From assembly GCA_018433775.1 (NCBI GenBank), contig JAHDQN010000019.1:54097-118096 (forward strand): a stretch of DNA of 64,000 bases, given 5' to 3'. The stretch comes from Deltaproteobacteria bacterium. Its GTDB lineage: Bacteria; Desulfobacterota; Desulfomonilia; UBA1062. Below, one piece after another: positions 26,625 to 35,383 of the stretch; positions within the stretch are counted from its first letter, which is position 1; every line of letters begins with the position of its first letter. The notes beneath the pieces are model-generated. The model saw nothing but the letters and a program-made list of their open reading frames with translations, did not search any database and had not been told where the DNA came from. Both the position numbers and the translations under genes were made by a program.

Positions 26625-27491
26625 GTGACGATCGATCTTCATGTCCATACAATACATTCCAGCGACGGGCAATATTCCCCGGCAGAGATCATCTCCCTGG
26701 CAGCAGGCCGGGGGGTGCGCACCCTGGCCTTCTGCGACCACATGGACTTCCTCGCCGTGCCCGAAGGGCTGGATGCCGCCCGCGCCGGCAATGTCGAACT
26801 CTTCAGCGGGGTCGAGATATCCGCTGCCTTCAGGGGCCGGGAGCATCACCTGATCTGCTACGGGTTCAATCCGCGCGACCCCCGCATCCGCGAGTTCATC
26901 GGCCGTTCCTGCAGTCAAATCTGGCAGGGCGTTCCCGCCATCATCGGACGCTTCCGGGAGATGGGTTTTCTGCTTGAAGAGGGCGATATCCCGGAATGGG
27001 GAAAATCGGTCCCGACCGGGGTGTCCTTTCTCGACGCGCTGGTGAAGCGCAATCCCCGCGACCCTCGGATACTCCGTTATACCCGGGGAGACCGCTCCGG
27101 TTCCCCCTACCTGAACTTCTACCAGGACTTTTCCCGGGCAGGACTCGGAGAGGCGGTTTCTTCCGGCCTTCCCGATCTGGTCCAGACCATTCGCGAGGTG
27201 GGACCCTGCGGGGTTCTCGTCCTGGCCCATCCCGGGAAGATGGACAGGGCAAGCCTCCGGGAGCTCAAAGCGCACGGGATTCAGGGGATCGAGGTGTACA
27301 GCACCCATCACGGGCCTGCGGTCACCAAGTATCTTGCCGGATGTGCCGCCTCGCTGGGTCTCCTCACGAGTGCCGGGTCGGATTTTCACGGTGAGCGGAT
27401 CAAACCCGGCATCGGCCTGGGCGACGTGCCGGGACAGCCGGATGCGGCCCTGATCGAAGCGATCCGGGAGAGGATGTCCGCTTGGCAGTGA
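26625..27491 (+). CDS. PHP-domain metal-dependent phosphoesterase
   Basis: The PHP motifs run in order: DLHVHTIHSSDGQYSP, FCDHMDF, the acidic VEISAAFRGREHHLICYGFN, VLVLAHPGKM and SAGSDFHGERIKPG. They would hold a trinuclear metal centre. The likely start is GTG at 26625 (VTIDLHVHT); the frame is open about 20 codons upstream with no better ribosome site. Length (about 288 residues) matches stand-alone PHP phosphatases acting on nucleotide or small phosphate esters. The specific substrate cannot be read from the sequence. A second PHP gene is found at 58701-59573. Confidence 0.85.
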   Translation: MTIDLHVHTIHSSDGQYSPAEIISLAAGRGVRTLAFCDHMDFLAVPEGLDAARAGNVELFSGVEISAAFRGREHHLICYGFNPRDPRIREFIGRSCSQIWQGVPAIIGRFREMGFLLEEGDIPEWGKSVPTGVSFLDALVKRNPRDPRILRYTRGDRSGSPYLNFYQDFSRAGLGEAVSSGLPDLVQTIREVGPCGVLVLAHPGKMDRASLRELKAHGIQGIEVYSTHHGPAVTKYLAGCAASLGLLTSAGSDFHGERIKPGIGLGDVPGQPDAALIEAIRERMSAWQ

Positions 27492-27550
27492 GCGGGCGGC
27501 GGAAACAAAACCAGGGGCGTGAAAGGCGGATCGCCGGGATACGGTGCGCG

Positions 27551-29167
27551 TCATTGCTCGATGATGACAGGCTCCAGGAGGATCACCAGCTCGTCGGTTT
27601 CCACGGTCTTGATCTTCTGGCTGAAGAGGTAGCCCAGGACGGGGATGTCGCCCAGGATGGGAATGCTCTTTTTCTGATCGGTGAGTCCCTTGCTGATGAG
27701 CCCGCCCAGCGCGACGATATTTCCGCTTTTGACCCTGAGCTGCGTGGTCGCCTCTTTCAGATCCACGGTGGGGAGAGTGTAGATGTTCCCGCTGATGGAG
27801 GTCTCCTTCAGGTCCACGACCCTGCTCTTGATGGGGGTGATGCTCAGGTTCACCTGGTTCGTCTCCAGATCGATGTACGGCTGCACCCCGAGCATGACCC
27901 CGTCAAAGATGGACCCGATGGTGACCTCGGGCGAGGTGATCGTGGTCCCGCCCTCCACCGTGGTGATGGTCAGCTCGATCTCCTGGATGTATGAGGTGTT
28001 CGTGCCCACGCTGATGAGTGCCGGCTGGCCGTTGGTCACCCTGATCCTGGGGTTGGAGAGCACCTTGATCTCTCCGTACTGAGCCAGGGCGTTGAGCGCC
28101 GCGTCGAACCCGTGCTCCTGGGAGCCCACCTGGATCTCCAGGGACGGAACCAGGTTGTCCGTGGAGAGGGCGAGGTTCTGCCGGATGGGGTTGAACACGT
28201 AGTCGCCGATGCTTCCGTGGATGCTGGACCAGTCGATGCCGTACCGGCACGAGTCGCTGAGGCTGACCTCCAGGATCTTTGCCGTGATGAGAACCTGTGA
28301 ATTGTAAAAGGTTTTCAGGGTCCTGATATACGATTCTATCCGCTCAACAGCGTCTCTCCGGTCGTTGATCTCCAGGAAGCCGACGGTCCGGTTGAGCGAG
28401 TAGGTGCCGTACGGCGTCAGGGAGGAGCGGACGACCTGCTCGATCTGGGCGTAGATGTCGATATCTTCCGATGTGGTGGTGTGCCTGATGGAGAACTCGC
28501 CGGAAAGAGGGGTTGTGGCGTTCTCCCCGCCCGAGCTCGAGCCCAGGACATCGCCTCCCACCGAAAGGCGCGTTTCCTTCCGGGACGAGACGAAGTTGAG
28601 ATGAAAGGCCTTCGATGCCGTTCCGCGGACGTACAGGCAGTTTCCCCGGATCTCCGAGAAGATGTGCAGGGAGGCGGAAATGCCCTCCAGGGCCTGTTCC
28701 AGCGGGGTGTCATTGAAGGCCACCGTGACCGGCCTCAAAGGGATGAGCGTGCTGTTCGATCCCGAGCTCTGCGAATTCCGGGCGTCTCCCCCTGGCTGAT
28801 CCGGCTGTGCCGGGGCGGGGGCGGGAGAAGGGGACATGTCCGGCTGCGCTGCGACAGCGGTCACATCCGCACTGACGAGCCGGGAGTCGATGACCAGATC
28901 GAGTCCTGCAACCTCGGCAATGGCGGAGAAGATGTCGGTGAACGGGGCGTTTCTTGCCGCCAGGGTGATAGTCTTGTCCGAAAGAGGGACTTTTTCTTCC
29001 ACCACAGGGGGTTTCACCTCGGGGAGCGGACGCGGAACAGGGGGCGTTGTCTCACTGGTCTCTCCTTGTACGGTGAAGTCCTCTTTCTCCATGAGCCTGT
29101 CCGTGGAGCATCCCCATAGCAGGGCCATGATGCACAGGTAGAGCATGTGCCTAGTACACTTCGACAT
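27551..29167 (-). CDS. mshL: MshL-type secretin (type IV pilus outer-membrane pore)
   Basis: The product from ATG 29165-29167 has a lipoprotein-like signal (YLCIMALLWGC) and a proline-rich linker. An STN-like domain follows (ITLAARNAPFTDIFSAIAEV), then N-domain sequence (VERIESYIRTLKTFYNSQVL). The C-terminal secretin barrel has LSNPRIRVTNGQPALISVGT, SITPIKSRVVDL and VKSGNIVALGGLISKG. It should form the outer-membrane channel through which the pilus exits. It is the last gene of the MSHA-like operon and overlaps the PilP-like gene by 17 nt. About 538 residues, normal for MshL. Confidence 0.92.
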   Translation of the reverse strand: MSKCTRHMLYLCIMALLWGCSTDRLMEKEDFTVQGETSETTPPVPRPLPEVKPPVVEEKVPLSDKTITLAARNAPFTDIFSAIAEVAGLDLVIDSRLVSADVTAVAAQPDMSPSPAPAPAQPDQPGGDARNSQSSGSNSTLIPLRPVTVAFNDTPLEQALEGISASLHIFSEIRGNCLYVRGTASKAFHLNFVSSRKETRLSVGGDVLGSSSGGENATTPLSGEFSIRHTTTSEDIDIYAQIEQVVRSSLTPYGTYSLNRTVGFLEINDRRDAVERIESYIRTLKTFYNSQVLITAKILEVSLSDSCRYGIDWSSIHGSIGDYVFNPIRQNLALSTDNLVPSLEIQVGSQEHGFDAALNALAQYGEIKVLSNPRIRVTNGQPALISVGTNTSYIQEIELTITTVEGGTTITSPEVTIGSIFDGVMLGVQPYIDLETNQVNLSITPIKSRVVDLKETSISGNIYTLPTVDLKEATTQLRVKSGNIVALGGLISKGLTDQKKSIPILGDIPVLGYLFSQKIKTVETDELVILLEPVIIEQ

Positions 29168-29588
29168 GGATAGTCTCCTCAACGCCGTTATTGTATCGAA
29201 TGGTGACCGCTCCTTTTTCAATGGCCTTCAGGGTGAAGGCTCCGGTTTCATCACCTACCTGCATCTTTCTGCCGTCAATGATGCAGAAGCTCTTTCCGTC
29301 GTTTTTCACGATCATGCTCACGAAGACCGGGGCGGGATTCTCCGGCCCCAGAGAGTCGTCTTCCTCGTCCGGACTGTGCGGGGAGAATACATTTCTGATG
29401 ACTCCTGCCGTATTCGAACGGGCGCCCCCTTCCGGAGAGAATCCCAGCCGATCGATATAGCTGAGAAACTCCGGCCTGTCCGGAACATAGGGTGTATGAC
29501 CGGAAAGGAACAGGAGCATGATGATGCCCGCGAGAACGGTGATAAGCGGGGATGCGAAGAGGGCGAAGACTCCGGCGTCTATCTTCAC
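29151..29588 (-). CDS. PilP/MshK-like pilus assembly protein
   Basis: A 145-residue protein with an N-terminal membrane helix (SPLITVLAGIIMLLFLSG). A disordered middle follows, and a C-terminal small beta domain (VFVSMIVKNDGKSFCIIDGR, QVGDETGAFTLKAIEKGAVT) of the type found in PilP and GspC, which contact the secretin. Position between a PilO-like gene and the secretin supports this. It starts with GTG in a GTGA overlap with the PilO-like stop. The family assignment rests on context and general layout, not on a strong motif. Confidence 0.65.
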   Translation of the reverse strand: MKIDAGVFALFASPLITVLAGIIMLLFLSGHTPYVPDRPEFLSYIDRLGFSPEGGARSNTAGVIRNVFSPHSPDEEDDSLGPENPAPVFVSMIVKNDGKSFCIIDGRKMQVGDETGAFTLKAIEKGAVTIRYNNGVEETIHVEVY

Positions 29589-29983
29589 GGGTGACTCCCT
29601 CCCATCCTGAAGCCGGCCACTGCCAGCCGTATGCCCTCGGGCGTGCTCTGTACCAGGGCCCTATCCAGGAAAAAGAATCCTTCTGCGTAGGTTGAAACGA
29701 GCTTTTCGTGGAGATCGCTGAAGTTCTTCGGATAGAGCGTGATGTCATAGCTCACGTCCGCGGTCTGCTCACCGGAGAGCTCTCCCAGTTTCTTCCAGTG
29801 CATTTCGAGAGCGTCGAGCTTCTCCTGGTATACCTGCCGCTCGGACCGTGCGCGCATGATCGAGGTGAATTTGGCCTGGTTGTACCGGGCGTCTGCCCGC
29901 TCGGAGAGATAGAACCAGCACGAAGAGATCACACAGAGCATGCTTAAGATGCTGAACACGACAGCCAGGCGATAGATCCTCAT
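29585..29983 (-). CDS. PilO/MshJ-like pilus assembly protein
   Basis: From ATG 29981-29983 (GAGG upstream, ATGA overlap with the PilM/N gene) the 132-residue product has one N-terminal membrane helix (VVFSILSMLCVISSCWFYL). A coiled-coil segment follows (ERQVYQEKLDALEMHWKKLG), then a short ferredoxin-like beta domain. This is the layout of PilO and MshJ, inner-membrane alignment proteins of the pilus machine. Low sequence conservation is usual in this family, so the call leans on gene order. Confidence 0.65.
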   Translation of the reverse strand: MRIYRLAVVFSILSMLCVISSCWFYLSERADARYNQAKFTSIMRARSERQVYQEKLDALEMHWKKLGELSGEQTADVSYDITLYPKNFSDLHEKLVSTYAEGFFFLDRALVQSTPEGIRLAVAGFRMGGSHP

Positions 29984-31395
29984 CTCTTTACCTCGCATTC
30001 CACGGTGTAGCCGGCCCATTGGTCCGTATGGCGGAAGGTGGCCCCGGCAACCGGGTAGTGCTCCTGCAGACCGGAAAGAAAGGTGGAAAACAGGCTCTTC
30101 GACAGGGGGTACTGAGTCCTGATGACACCCTCGATCTTCACCTGGAACACCGCGTTTTCCGGGGAAGGCGTGGCAGAGGGTTCCGGGAGGTCCAGGGATC
30201 CATAGGGGTCATCCGATTCCGTCCGTGCACCCGGTCTCACGACCTCCACCCGTTTGATGGATGTATGGGCGGGAACGGCGCCGGTGATGGCGCCCAGCAT
30301 TGCGTGGAGCCTGGGCTCTGATTCGAAGCGCTGGTACAGGGCGATGAGCCCGTTGATGCGATCCGGCTCCATGTTTTTGAGAAGTGCAGAACAGTCGTGC
30401 TCCATCAGGGTCATGTCGCGGGTGTATGTTTGCAATACAGCCTCGGTCCTTTTTTCGAGATCCCGGCTCTCCCATGAACAGCGCAGGCCCAGGAAAAAGA
30501 TCAGTGACGCGCACGCGATCATCATCAGGGAAAGCAGTTGGGAATAGCCCGCGTAACGGGCAAGCGTCCTGGTCCGGCGGTATGGGCCGGGGGTGAAGTC
30601 ATATGCGCTGCCGGATACGTTCCCCAGGAGCTCGGGCGCACAATTGCCATAGCCGGGAAGGTCTTCCGGCAGAAGCCCGGCTGCATCGATATCGTTTTCA
30701 CGGAGATCCCCGATGCTCACCTCGCCCCGGCCCGCCGTGAAAACCGTCCGGGGTGTCTCGTTGTAACTGACCCGCAGCAGAGAGGTCATCTCGCTGATAC
30801 CTGCCAGGGTTTCGGCGAGGAGGTCAAAGGAGCTGCTCTTCTGGATGGTGATCAGATGATATATGATGCCTGCTTTCGTGCCGATGATCCGGACGGACTG
30901 ATCGTCTTCGAACATCACGACGCAGGTTTCCTTTGTGGTTTTCCCCGCCACCGCCGCGATGGATGCCTCGATGGGGCAATAGGCATCGAGCAGGATGTCA
31001 CTTCCGTTCAGGACCGAGATTCTGTCGACATCGGTCGCCGGGATCGCCAGGTATGAGTAACGGGCCCTCACGGCGTCGATGTCGGAGATCTTGGCGTATG
31101 AGACGCAGTAGTCCTCGTTGAACAGGCCGGTCTTGTCTATCGTGGACCGGATATGGGCAAGGGTGGCATCTGCCGATACGCTTGAGAATTCACCCACATC
31201 GGCGTATGCGCTTCTCGGCGGGAAGCATGCGCTCACATGCTTGCCGCGGAGCACGGAGGAGGAAAGCCCGCCCGCTCCCGAGGCGCGCACCTCTTCGAGA
31301 CGGATCGTTCCGGCCTCCCTCGTGTAGCGGGCCGCCTGGTATCCGTTGTCGGCCAGTGAGATGGTGTATCCTGTTTTTCCGCTCTTTCTTATCAC
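29980..31395 (-). CDS. PilM-PilN-like fusion (MshI/GspL-type) pilus assembly protein
   Basis: A 471-residue protein. The first about 280 residues resemble a PilM-type actin-like cytoplasmic domain (ISLADNGYQAARYTREAGTI, CVVMFEDDQSVRIIGTKAGI). A single membrane helix follows (SQLLSLMMIACASLIFFLG), then a PilN-like periplasmic part with a coiled coil and GAITGAVPAHTSIKRVEVVR. Fusing PilM and PilN in one chain gives the GspL-like topology seen in MSHA systems. It starts with GTG, and the ribosome site is weak. The previous gene is separated by a 120-bp gap holding a hairpin. Confidence 0.75.
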   Translation of the reverse strand: MIRKSGKTGYTISLADNGYQAARYTREAGTIRLEEVRASGAGGLSSSVLRGKHVSACFPPRSAYADVGEFSSVSADATLAHIRSTIDKTGLFNEDYCVSYAKISDIDAVRARYSYLAIPATDVDRISVLNGSDILLDAYCPIEASIAAVAGKTTKETCVVMFEDDQSVRIIGTKAGIIYHLITIQKSSSFDLLAETLAGISEMTSLLRVSYNETPRTVFTAGRGEVSIGDLRENDIDAAGLLPEDLPGYGNCAPELLGNVSGSAYDFTPGPYRRTRTLARYAGYSQLLSLMMIACASLIFFLGLRCSWESRDLEKRTEAVLQTYTRDMTLMEHDCSALLKNMEPDRINGLIALYQRFESEPRLHAMLGAITGAVPAHTSIKRVEVVRPGARTESDDPYGSLDLPEPSATPSPENAVFQVKIEGVIRTQYPLSKSLFSTFLSGLQEHYPVAGATFRHTDQWAGYTVECEVKR

Positions 31396-31450
31396 CTGTC
31401 GTCTCGCTCGGAGCCGGTTTTTTCTTCTTTCCGGCGGGTTCAGCCGTGCA

Positions 31451-31467
31451 GGGGAAACACTTTCCCC
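31451..31467. other. Intergenic hairpin between prepilin and PilM/N genes
   Basis: GGGGAAA (31451-31457) and TTTCCCC (31461-31467) form a perfect 7-bp stem with a 3-nt loop. It lies 49 bp after the upstream prepilin stop and 56 bp before the PilM/N start. No T-run follows on the minus strand, so an intrinsic terminator is not supported; RNA processing or partial attenuation is possible. Confidence 0.4.
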
Positions 31468-31515
31468 CCACGCCTGTGTTCTCGGATTTCAGAGCGAATT
31501 TCTTTACGTTGTTCT

Positions 31516-32178
31516 CTATTCGAGGCGTCCGTGGAGATAGGTCAGGGTCACGGCATCGAGGATGTCGTCATAATCCGATGTCTGGGGAGCACCCGGCTTT
31601 GCGAAGCGGTTGTTGTCGCCTGACTGGGATACGATGCCGTTGTGGTTGTCGTCGTTGGGGGTATCCGCCTCAAGATTTTTTCCCGAAGAGATCACCACGA
31701 AGGCGGCCCTGATGCTCGTGTCGTCGCAGAAAAGTCCTGGCGCGTGAGATCCGGATATGAGCTCGGCCAGACGGTCCTTGAGCTCATCGGTGGTGGAGGA
31801 GGTGGCGAGATAGGGCTCGACGGAGTAGAAGAGCGGTTTGGCATAGGAATCCGTGCCCGGAATGCCCAGGGTCTCGTGGGGGAGATAACCTCTCTGGCGG
31901 TTCACGGTCTCCGAGCCGTCCGTGCCGGCGGCCGCCCAGGGGAGCCTGCCCGTGGCCAGGGCGTATCCGATGACCGCGGTCCTGGCCTCCCTGACGATGG
32001 CGCGGCTTTCATTGAGTTTGTTCTGGTTGACGAGCAGGGGGATGAGTCCGGCGCCCATACTCACGAGGATGCCCAGAATCACGAGCACAAAGGCCAGCTC
32101 GATCAAGGTGAACCCCTTCGGGCGCTCCGGCCCGTACCTGGCGCGAAAGGGAAGTAGCAGCATCCGGTCTGTCGCCAT
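31516..32178 (-). CDS. Type IV prepilin-like protein (long leader)
   Basis: From ATG 32176-32178 the product has a 22-residue leader ending RPKG and then the class III signal FTLIELAFVLVILGILVSMG, with Glu at +5. Cleavage by the prepilin peptidase is expected at G/F. The mature part is about 198 residues, with two cysteine-poor globular segments and an acidic loop (DTPNDDNHNGIVSQSGDNN) resembling a calcium loop. Its ribosome site GGAGGATGAT lies over the stop of the platform-protein gene. It may be a minor or major pilin; the sequence does not decide. Confidence 0.85.
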   Translation of the reverse strand: MATDRMLLLPFRARYGPERPKGFTLIELAFVLVILGILVSMGAGLIPLLVNQNKLNESRAIVREARTAVIGYALATGRLPWAAAGTDGSETVNRQRGYLPHETLGIPGTDSYAKPLFYSVEPYLATSSTTDELKDRLAELISGSHAPGLFCDDTSIRAAFVVISSGKNLEADTPNDDNHNGIVSQSGDNNRFAKPGAPQTSDYDDILDAVTLTYLHGRLE

Positions 32179-32179
32179 A

Positions 32180-33394
32180 TCATCCTCCTCCGAGCTGTGA
32201 GATGAGATCATAGACGGGTCCGATCAGCGAGATGACGATGAATACGAACAGCCCGCCCGAGAGCGCCATGACAATGGGCTCGATCATTTTGCCCATGATG
32301 TCCACGGACCGGGAGGTCTGTTCCTGGTACGTGTCTGCCAGGTACTGAAGGCGCTGATCGAGCGTTCCCGTGCTTTCTCCCACGCTGACCATGCGCAGTG
32401 TGACAGGGTCGAAGAACCGGGTGAGCGCGAACGCGTTCAGGAGGGAGTCGCCCCTGTTCGTGGCCTGTCGGATCCTGGCGATCACCGACGTGACGGCAGG
32501 GTTCGAGAAGGTGGTCTCCAGCACGTCGAAGCACTTGGTCAGGGTAACGCCTGATCGGAGCATCAGGGACATGTTGGAAAAGAACAGGGTGAGCGAGGCC
32601 TGTTTCAGAAGCTTTCCGGCAACAGGGATCCTGAAGCAGGCTAAAGCCAGGAAGACGCGCGTGCGCTCGTGTTTTTTCAGCATGAAGATAAATGCGCTCA
32701 AGAGCAGGATCACCGCAGGGAAGGCGTACCAGTAGGTCCGGGAAAACTCCACGAATCTCACCAGCTGGATCGTCATATCCGGCAGCACCACGTTCATGTC
32801 ATGGAATGTCTCCACCAGCCTTGGAAGCACGAAAAAGAGCCAGAATACCATGACGCCCCCCATGGCCGAGATGACGAATGCGGGATAGATGAGAGCCCGC
32901 TTGGTCTGTGAGACGATGTCGTCTACGCGTTTGATGTACTCGGCGGTGCTCTTGAGCGCCTCCTGGATGGTGCCGGTCTCCTCCCCGATGTTGCAGAAGA
33001 AGACGAGCATGGGAGGGAAAACCTCGGGCTGTGCCCTGAACGCCCCGGAAAGCGACTCGCCTCCGGTGATCTCCCGGATCACCCGTTCGAGGGCCTTCTT
33101 CAGCCTTTTGTTCCGGACCGTATCCTTGATGCTCTCCATGGAGTCCAGAAGCGGCAGGCCGCTTGCCACCATGGAGGAAAGGGATTCGCAGAACTCGATG
33201 ATGTCCGGGCGCTCCACCCTGGGCTGGATCATGGAGTCGACGGCATCGGTGAGGATGAACCGCCTCTTCCGATACTTCAGGAGAATCTGGTCTTGGGAAG
33301 AGAGGGTGTCCATGAGGGAGCCTATGTCATCGAAATGTCCCTTGCCCGTGATGACCGATCCGTCCTGGTTCAGCGCCTGGTAGGTGAACAGCAT
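32180..33394 (-). CDS. Type IV pilus inner-membrane platform protein (PilC/GspF/MshG family)
   Basis: The ATG at 33392-33394 overlaps the ATPase stop (TAATG). The 404-residue product opens MLFTYQALNQDGSVITGKGH, the usual GspF start. It contains two GspF domains (ASGLPLLDSMESIKD and MLRSGVTLTKCFDVL) with three to four membrane helices (VISAMGGVMVFWLFFVLP). It ends GGLFVFIVISLIGPVYDLIS. It couples the ATPase to pilin assembly. An open frame continues upstream of this start only as a shadow of the ATPase gene. Confidence 0.93.
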   Translation of the reverse strand: MLFTYQALNQDGSVITGKGHFDDIGSLMDTLSSQDQILLKYRKRRFILTDAVDSMIQPRVERPDIIEFCESLSSMVASGLPLLDSMESIKDTVRNKRLKKALERVIREITGGESLSGAFRAQPEVFPPMLVFFCNIGEETGTIQEALKSTAEYIKRVDDIVSQTKRALIYPAFVISAMGGVMVFWLFFVLPRLVETFHDMNVVLPDMTIQLVRFVEFSRTYWYAFPAVILLLSAFIFMLKKHERTRVFLALACFRIPVAGKLLKQASLTLFFSNMSLMLRSGVTLTKCFDVLETTFSNPAVTSVIARIRQATNRGDSLLNAFALTRFFDPVTLRMVSVGESTGTLDQRLQYLADTYQEQTSRSVDIMGKMIEPIVMALSGGLFVFIVISLIGPVYDLISQLGGG

Positions 33395-35028
33395 TACCGC
33401 AGGACCCTCCTGGCCTCCTGGAAACTGGTTCTGCCCGCAATGACCTTCCGGACCGCGTCCTGCGACAGGGTGTACATGCCTTCCTCGATCGCCTTGTCCT
33501 TGATCTCGAAGGGATGGGCACCCATGGAGATGAGCCGTTCCACTTCCTGCGTGACCGGGAGGATCTCGGCGATCATCATTCTGCCCAGGTATCCGGTCTT
33601 GAGGCACTGATCGCATCCCTTCGGGGCATAAACCGTGGAGCCCGGCTCTATGCCGAAGATCCGGCGCTCCTCTTCCCCGGATTGGTAGGGCTCCTTGCAG
33701 TAGGGGCACAGGGCGCGCACGAGCCGCTGGGCGATGACGCACAAGAGCGAGGAGGAGATCATGTAGTCCTTGATGCCCAAGTCTTTGAGCCGGGGAATCG
33801 CGCCCACGGCATCGTTGGCGTGCACGGTGGAGAGGACGAGGTGCCCGGTCTGGGCCGCCCGCATCCCCATGGTGGCGGTGTCCGGGTCGCGGATCTCGCC
33901 GATGAGGATGACGTCCGGGTCCTGCCGCAGAAAGGCCCGCACCGCAGATGCGAACACGTAGCCGGCCTTTTCGTTGACCTGGGTCTGCCGGATCAGGGGG
34001 AACTGGTATTCCACCGGGTCTTCCACGGTCACGATGTTCTTCTCGATGGAATTGAGCTCGCGCAGGGAGGCGTAGAGGGTGGTGGTCTTCCCCGAGCCGG
34101 TGGGGCCCGATACCAGGATCATACCGAAGGGTTTGCGGAGGATGTCCTTGAGCCTGGTGATGTCGCCGTCCGCAATCCCCAGGTTCTTGAGATTGTAGAG
34201 CTCCTCGGTGCTCGCCAGGATCCTCAAGACCATGTTCTCGCCGTGGGATACCCGGAGGGTGGACACCCGCATGTCGTAGCTTTCGTTGAGAAAGTCGAAG
34301 GTGAGGCGTCCGTCCTGGGGTTTTCTCTGCTCGGAGATGTCCATCTCCGCCTTGACCTTGAGGGTGGAGATGATGCGGGGGTGAATATCCACGGGAAAAA
34401 TATAAAAGGGATAGAGGATCCCGTCGATGCGGTAGTGGATCTGCGAGGTCCTGTCCGTGGGGGTGATGTGGATGTCCGTTGCCCGGGAGTTGATGGCGGA
34501 CATGAGTATCAGCCGCGAGAGCTTTTCGGTGTCCACCTCATGGATGTCGCGCCTGGCGTGTTCGAGCTGCTCGGCGATCTCGTCCTCCACGGGATGCTCC
34601 AGGAGGTAGTAGTCTTTTTCGATGTGCCGCTGTATCTGGGACGACGAAGCGATCACGAACGCGAGCTTCTTTTTTGCGATACGGGATGCCAGGTCCAGGA
34701 CCTTGGAATTCTCGGGTTCGTTGGTGGCCACGGTGAGCACGGAGTCCTCGACTGCCACGGGCAGCAGAGCGTTGTCCTTGGCAAAGGCCAGGGGAAGCGA
34801 TTTCAGCGCCTCCTTGGGCGGGGTGTAGTTTCTCAGCTCCAGAAACTCCAGGCCAGACTGCTGTGCAATGGCCTGGGCGAGCTCGGTCTGGGTCACGAGC
34901 CCCAGGCGGAGCAGGATATCGCCCACCCGTTCGCGGGTCGCACGCTGCTCCTTGAGGGAAAGGCCGACCTCCTGGTCGGTGATGATCCCTTCGTCCTTGA
35001 GCAGATCACCGATGCGCTTCTTTTCCAT
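33394..35028 (-). CDS. mshE: Type IV pilus assembly ATPase, PilB/MshE type, with tandem MshEN motifs
   Basis: A 544-residue hexameric ATPase. Residues about 4-62 hold two tandem c-di-GMP-binding MshEN motifs (RIGDLLKDEGIITDQEV, then RVGDILLRLGLVTQTEL). The core has Walker A GPTGSGKTTTLY, the Asp box, Walker B DVILIGEIRDPDTA and a His box (STVHANDA). Two CxxC pairs follow (LCPYCKEP, GCDQC) for zinc. It powers pilus extension. The MshEN pair is established in MshE as the c-di-GMP sensor, so this pilus is probably controlled by that messenger. ATG at 35028 follows AGGACAAGG. Confidence 0.93.
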   Translation of the reverse strand: MEKKRIGDLLKDEGIITDQEVGLSLKEQRATRERVGDILLRLGLVTQTELAQAIAQQSGLEFLELRNYTPPKEALKSLPLAFAKDNALLPVAVEDSVLTVATNEPENSKVLDLASRIAKKKLAFVIASSSQIQRHIEKDYYLLEHPVEDEIAEQLEHARRDIHEVDTEKLSRLILMSAINSRATDIHITPTDRTSQIHYRIDGILYPFYIFPVDIHPRIISTLKVKAEMDISEQRKPQDGRLTFDFLNESYDMRVSTLRVSHGENMVLRILASTEELYNLKNLGIADGDITRLKDILRKPFGMILVSGPTGSGKTTTLYASLRELNSIEKNIVTVEDPVEYQFPLIRQTQVNEKAGYVFASAVRAFLRQDPDVILIGEIRDPDTATMGMRAAQTGHLVLSTVHANDAVGAIPRLKDLGIKDYMISSSLLCVIAQRLVRALCPYCKEPYQSGEEERRIFGIEPGSTVYAPKGCDQCLKTGYLGRMMIAEILPVTQEVERLISMGAHPFEIKDKAIEEGMYTLSQDAVRKVIAGRTSFQEARRVLR

Positions 35029-35383
35029 ACCTTGTCCTGTTCTCTCCGTGCAGTTAATCAATCCATCGACGAAGAGGGGGAAGAACTTTATCAGCAAGAT
35101 ATCGGGCGGTATCTTCCCTGTTTTCCCTTGGGGATCACGGATTCTCTGATCGGTTCGTCTTTTCCCAAGCGGCAGAGGTTCCTGCAAGCGGACCGCAAAA
35201 GGTGAGGGGGCAGGACATGATGGATCGTAACAATGGGGAAACTATCTTCGAATGGGCGTGTCCCGTATTGCCGCGGTATCTCTCGCCAGTCAGGCTGGAA
35301 AAAGGATGCCTCGTTCCGGACACTGCCCGGGATATGACTCCCGGGCAACAGGTACGTTCTCGATATGCCTGGGAATGGCCTTC
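35029..35383. other. 355-bp non-coding gap inside the pilus cluster
   Basis: No open frame in this stretch looks like protein. Its one clear feature is the strong hairpin at 35325-35346, listed separately, just downstream of the prepilin stop. Such a gap between a prepilin and the ATPase in an otherwise tightly packed operon suggests a transcript boundary or differential mRNA stability. I do not recognise a GEMM or other riboswitch consensus. Confidence 0.5.
35325..35346. other. Perfect 8-bp hairpin downstream of prepilin gene
   Basis: GCCCGGGA (35325-35332) and TCCCGGGC (35339-35346) pair fully around the loop TATGAC. In the minus direction it begins 38 nt after the prepilin stop codon. There is no run of T afterwards, so it is more like an mRNA-stabilising or attenuating stem than a complete intrinsic terminator. 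Confidence 0.5.

Noticed and set aside
33514..35205. Long open frame on the plus strand (about 563 codons)
   Set aside because: It is the complement of the pilus ATPase gene, with H-, G- and V-rich random composition and no motif.
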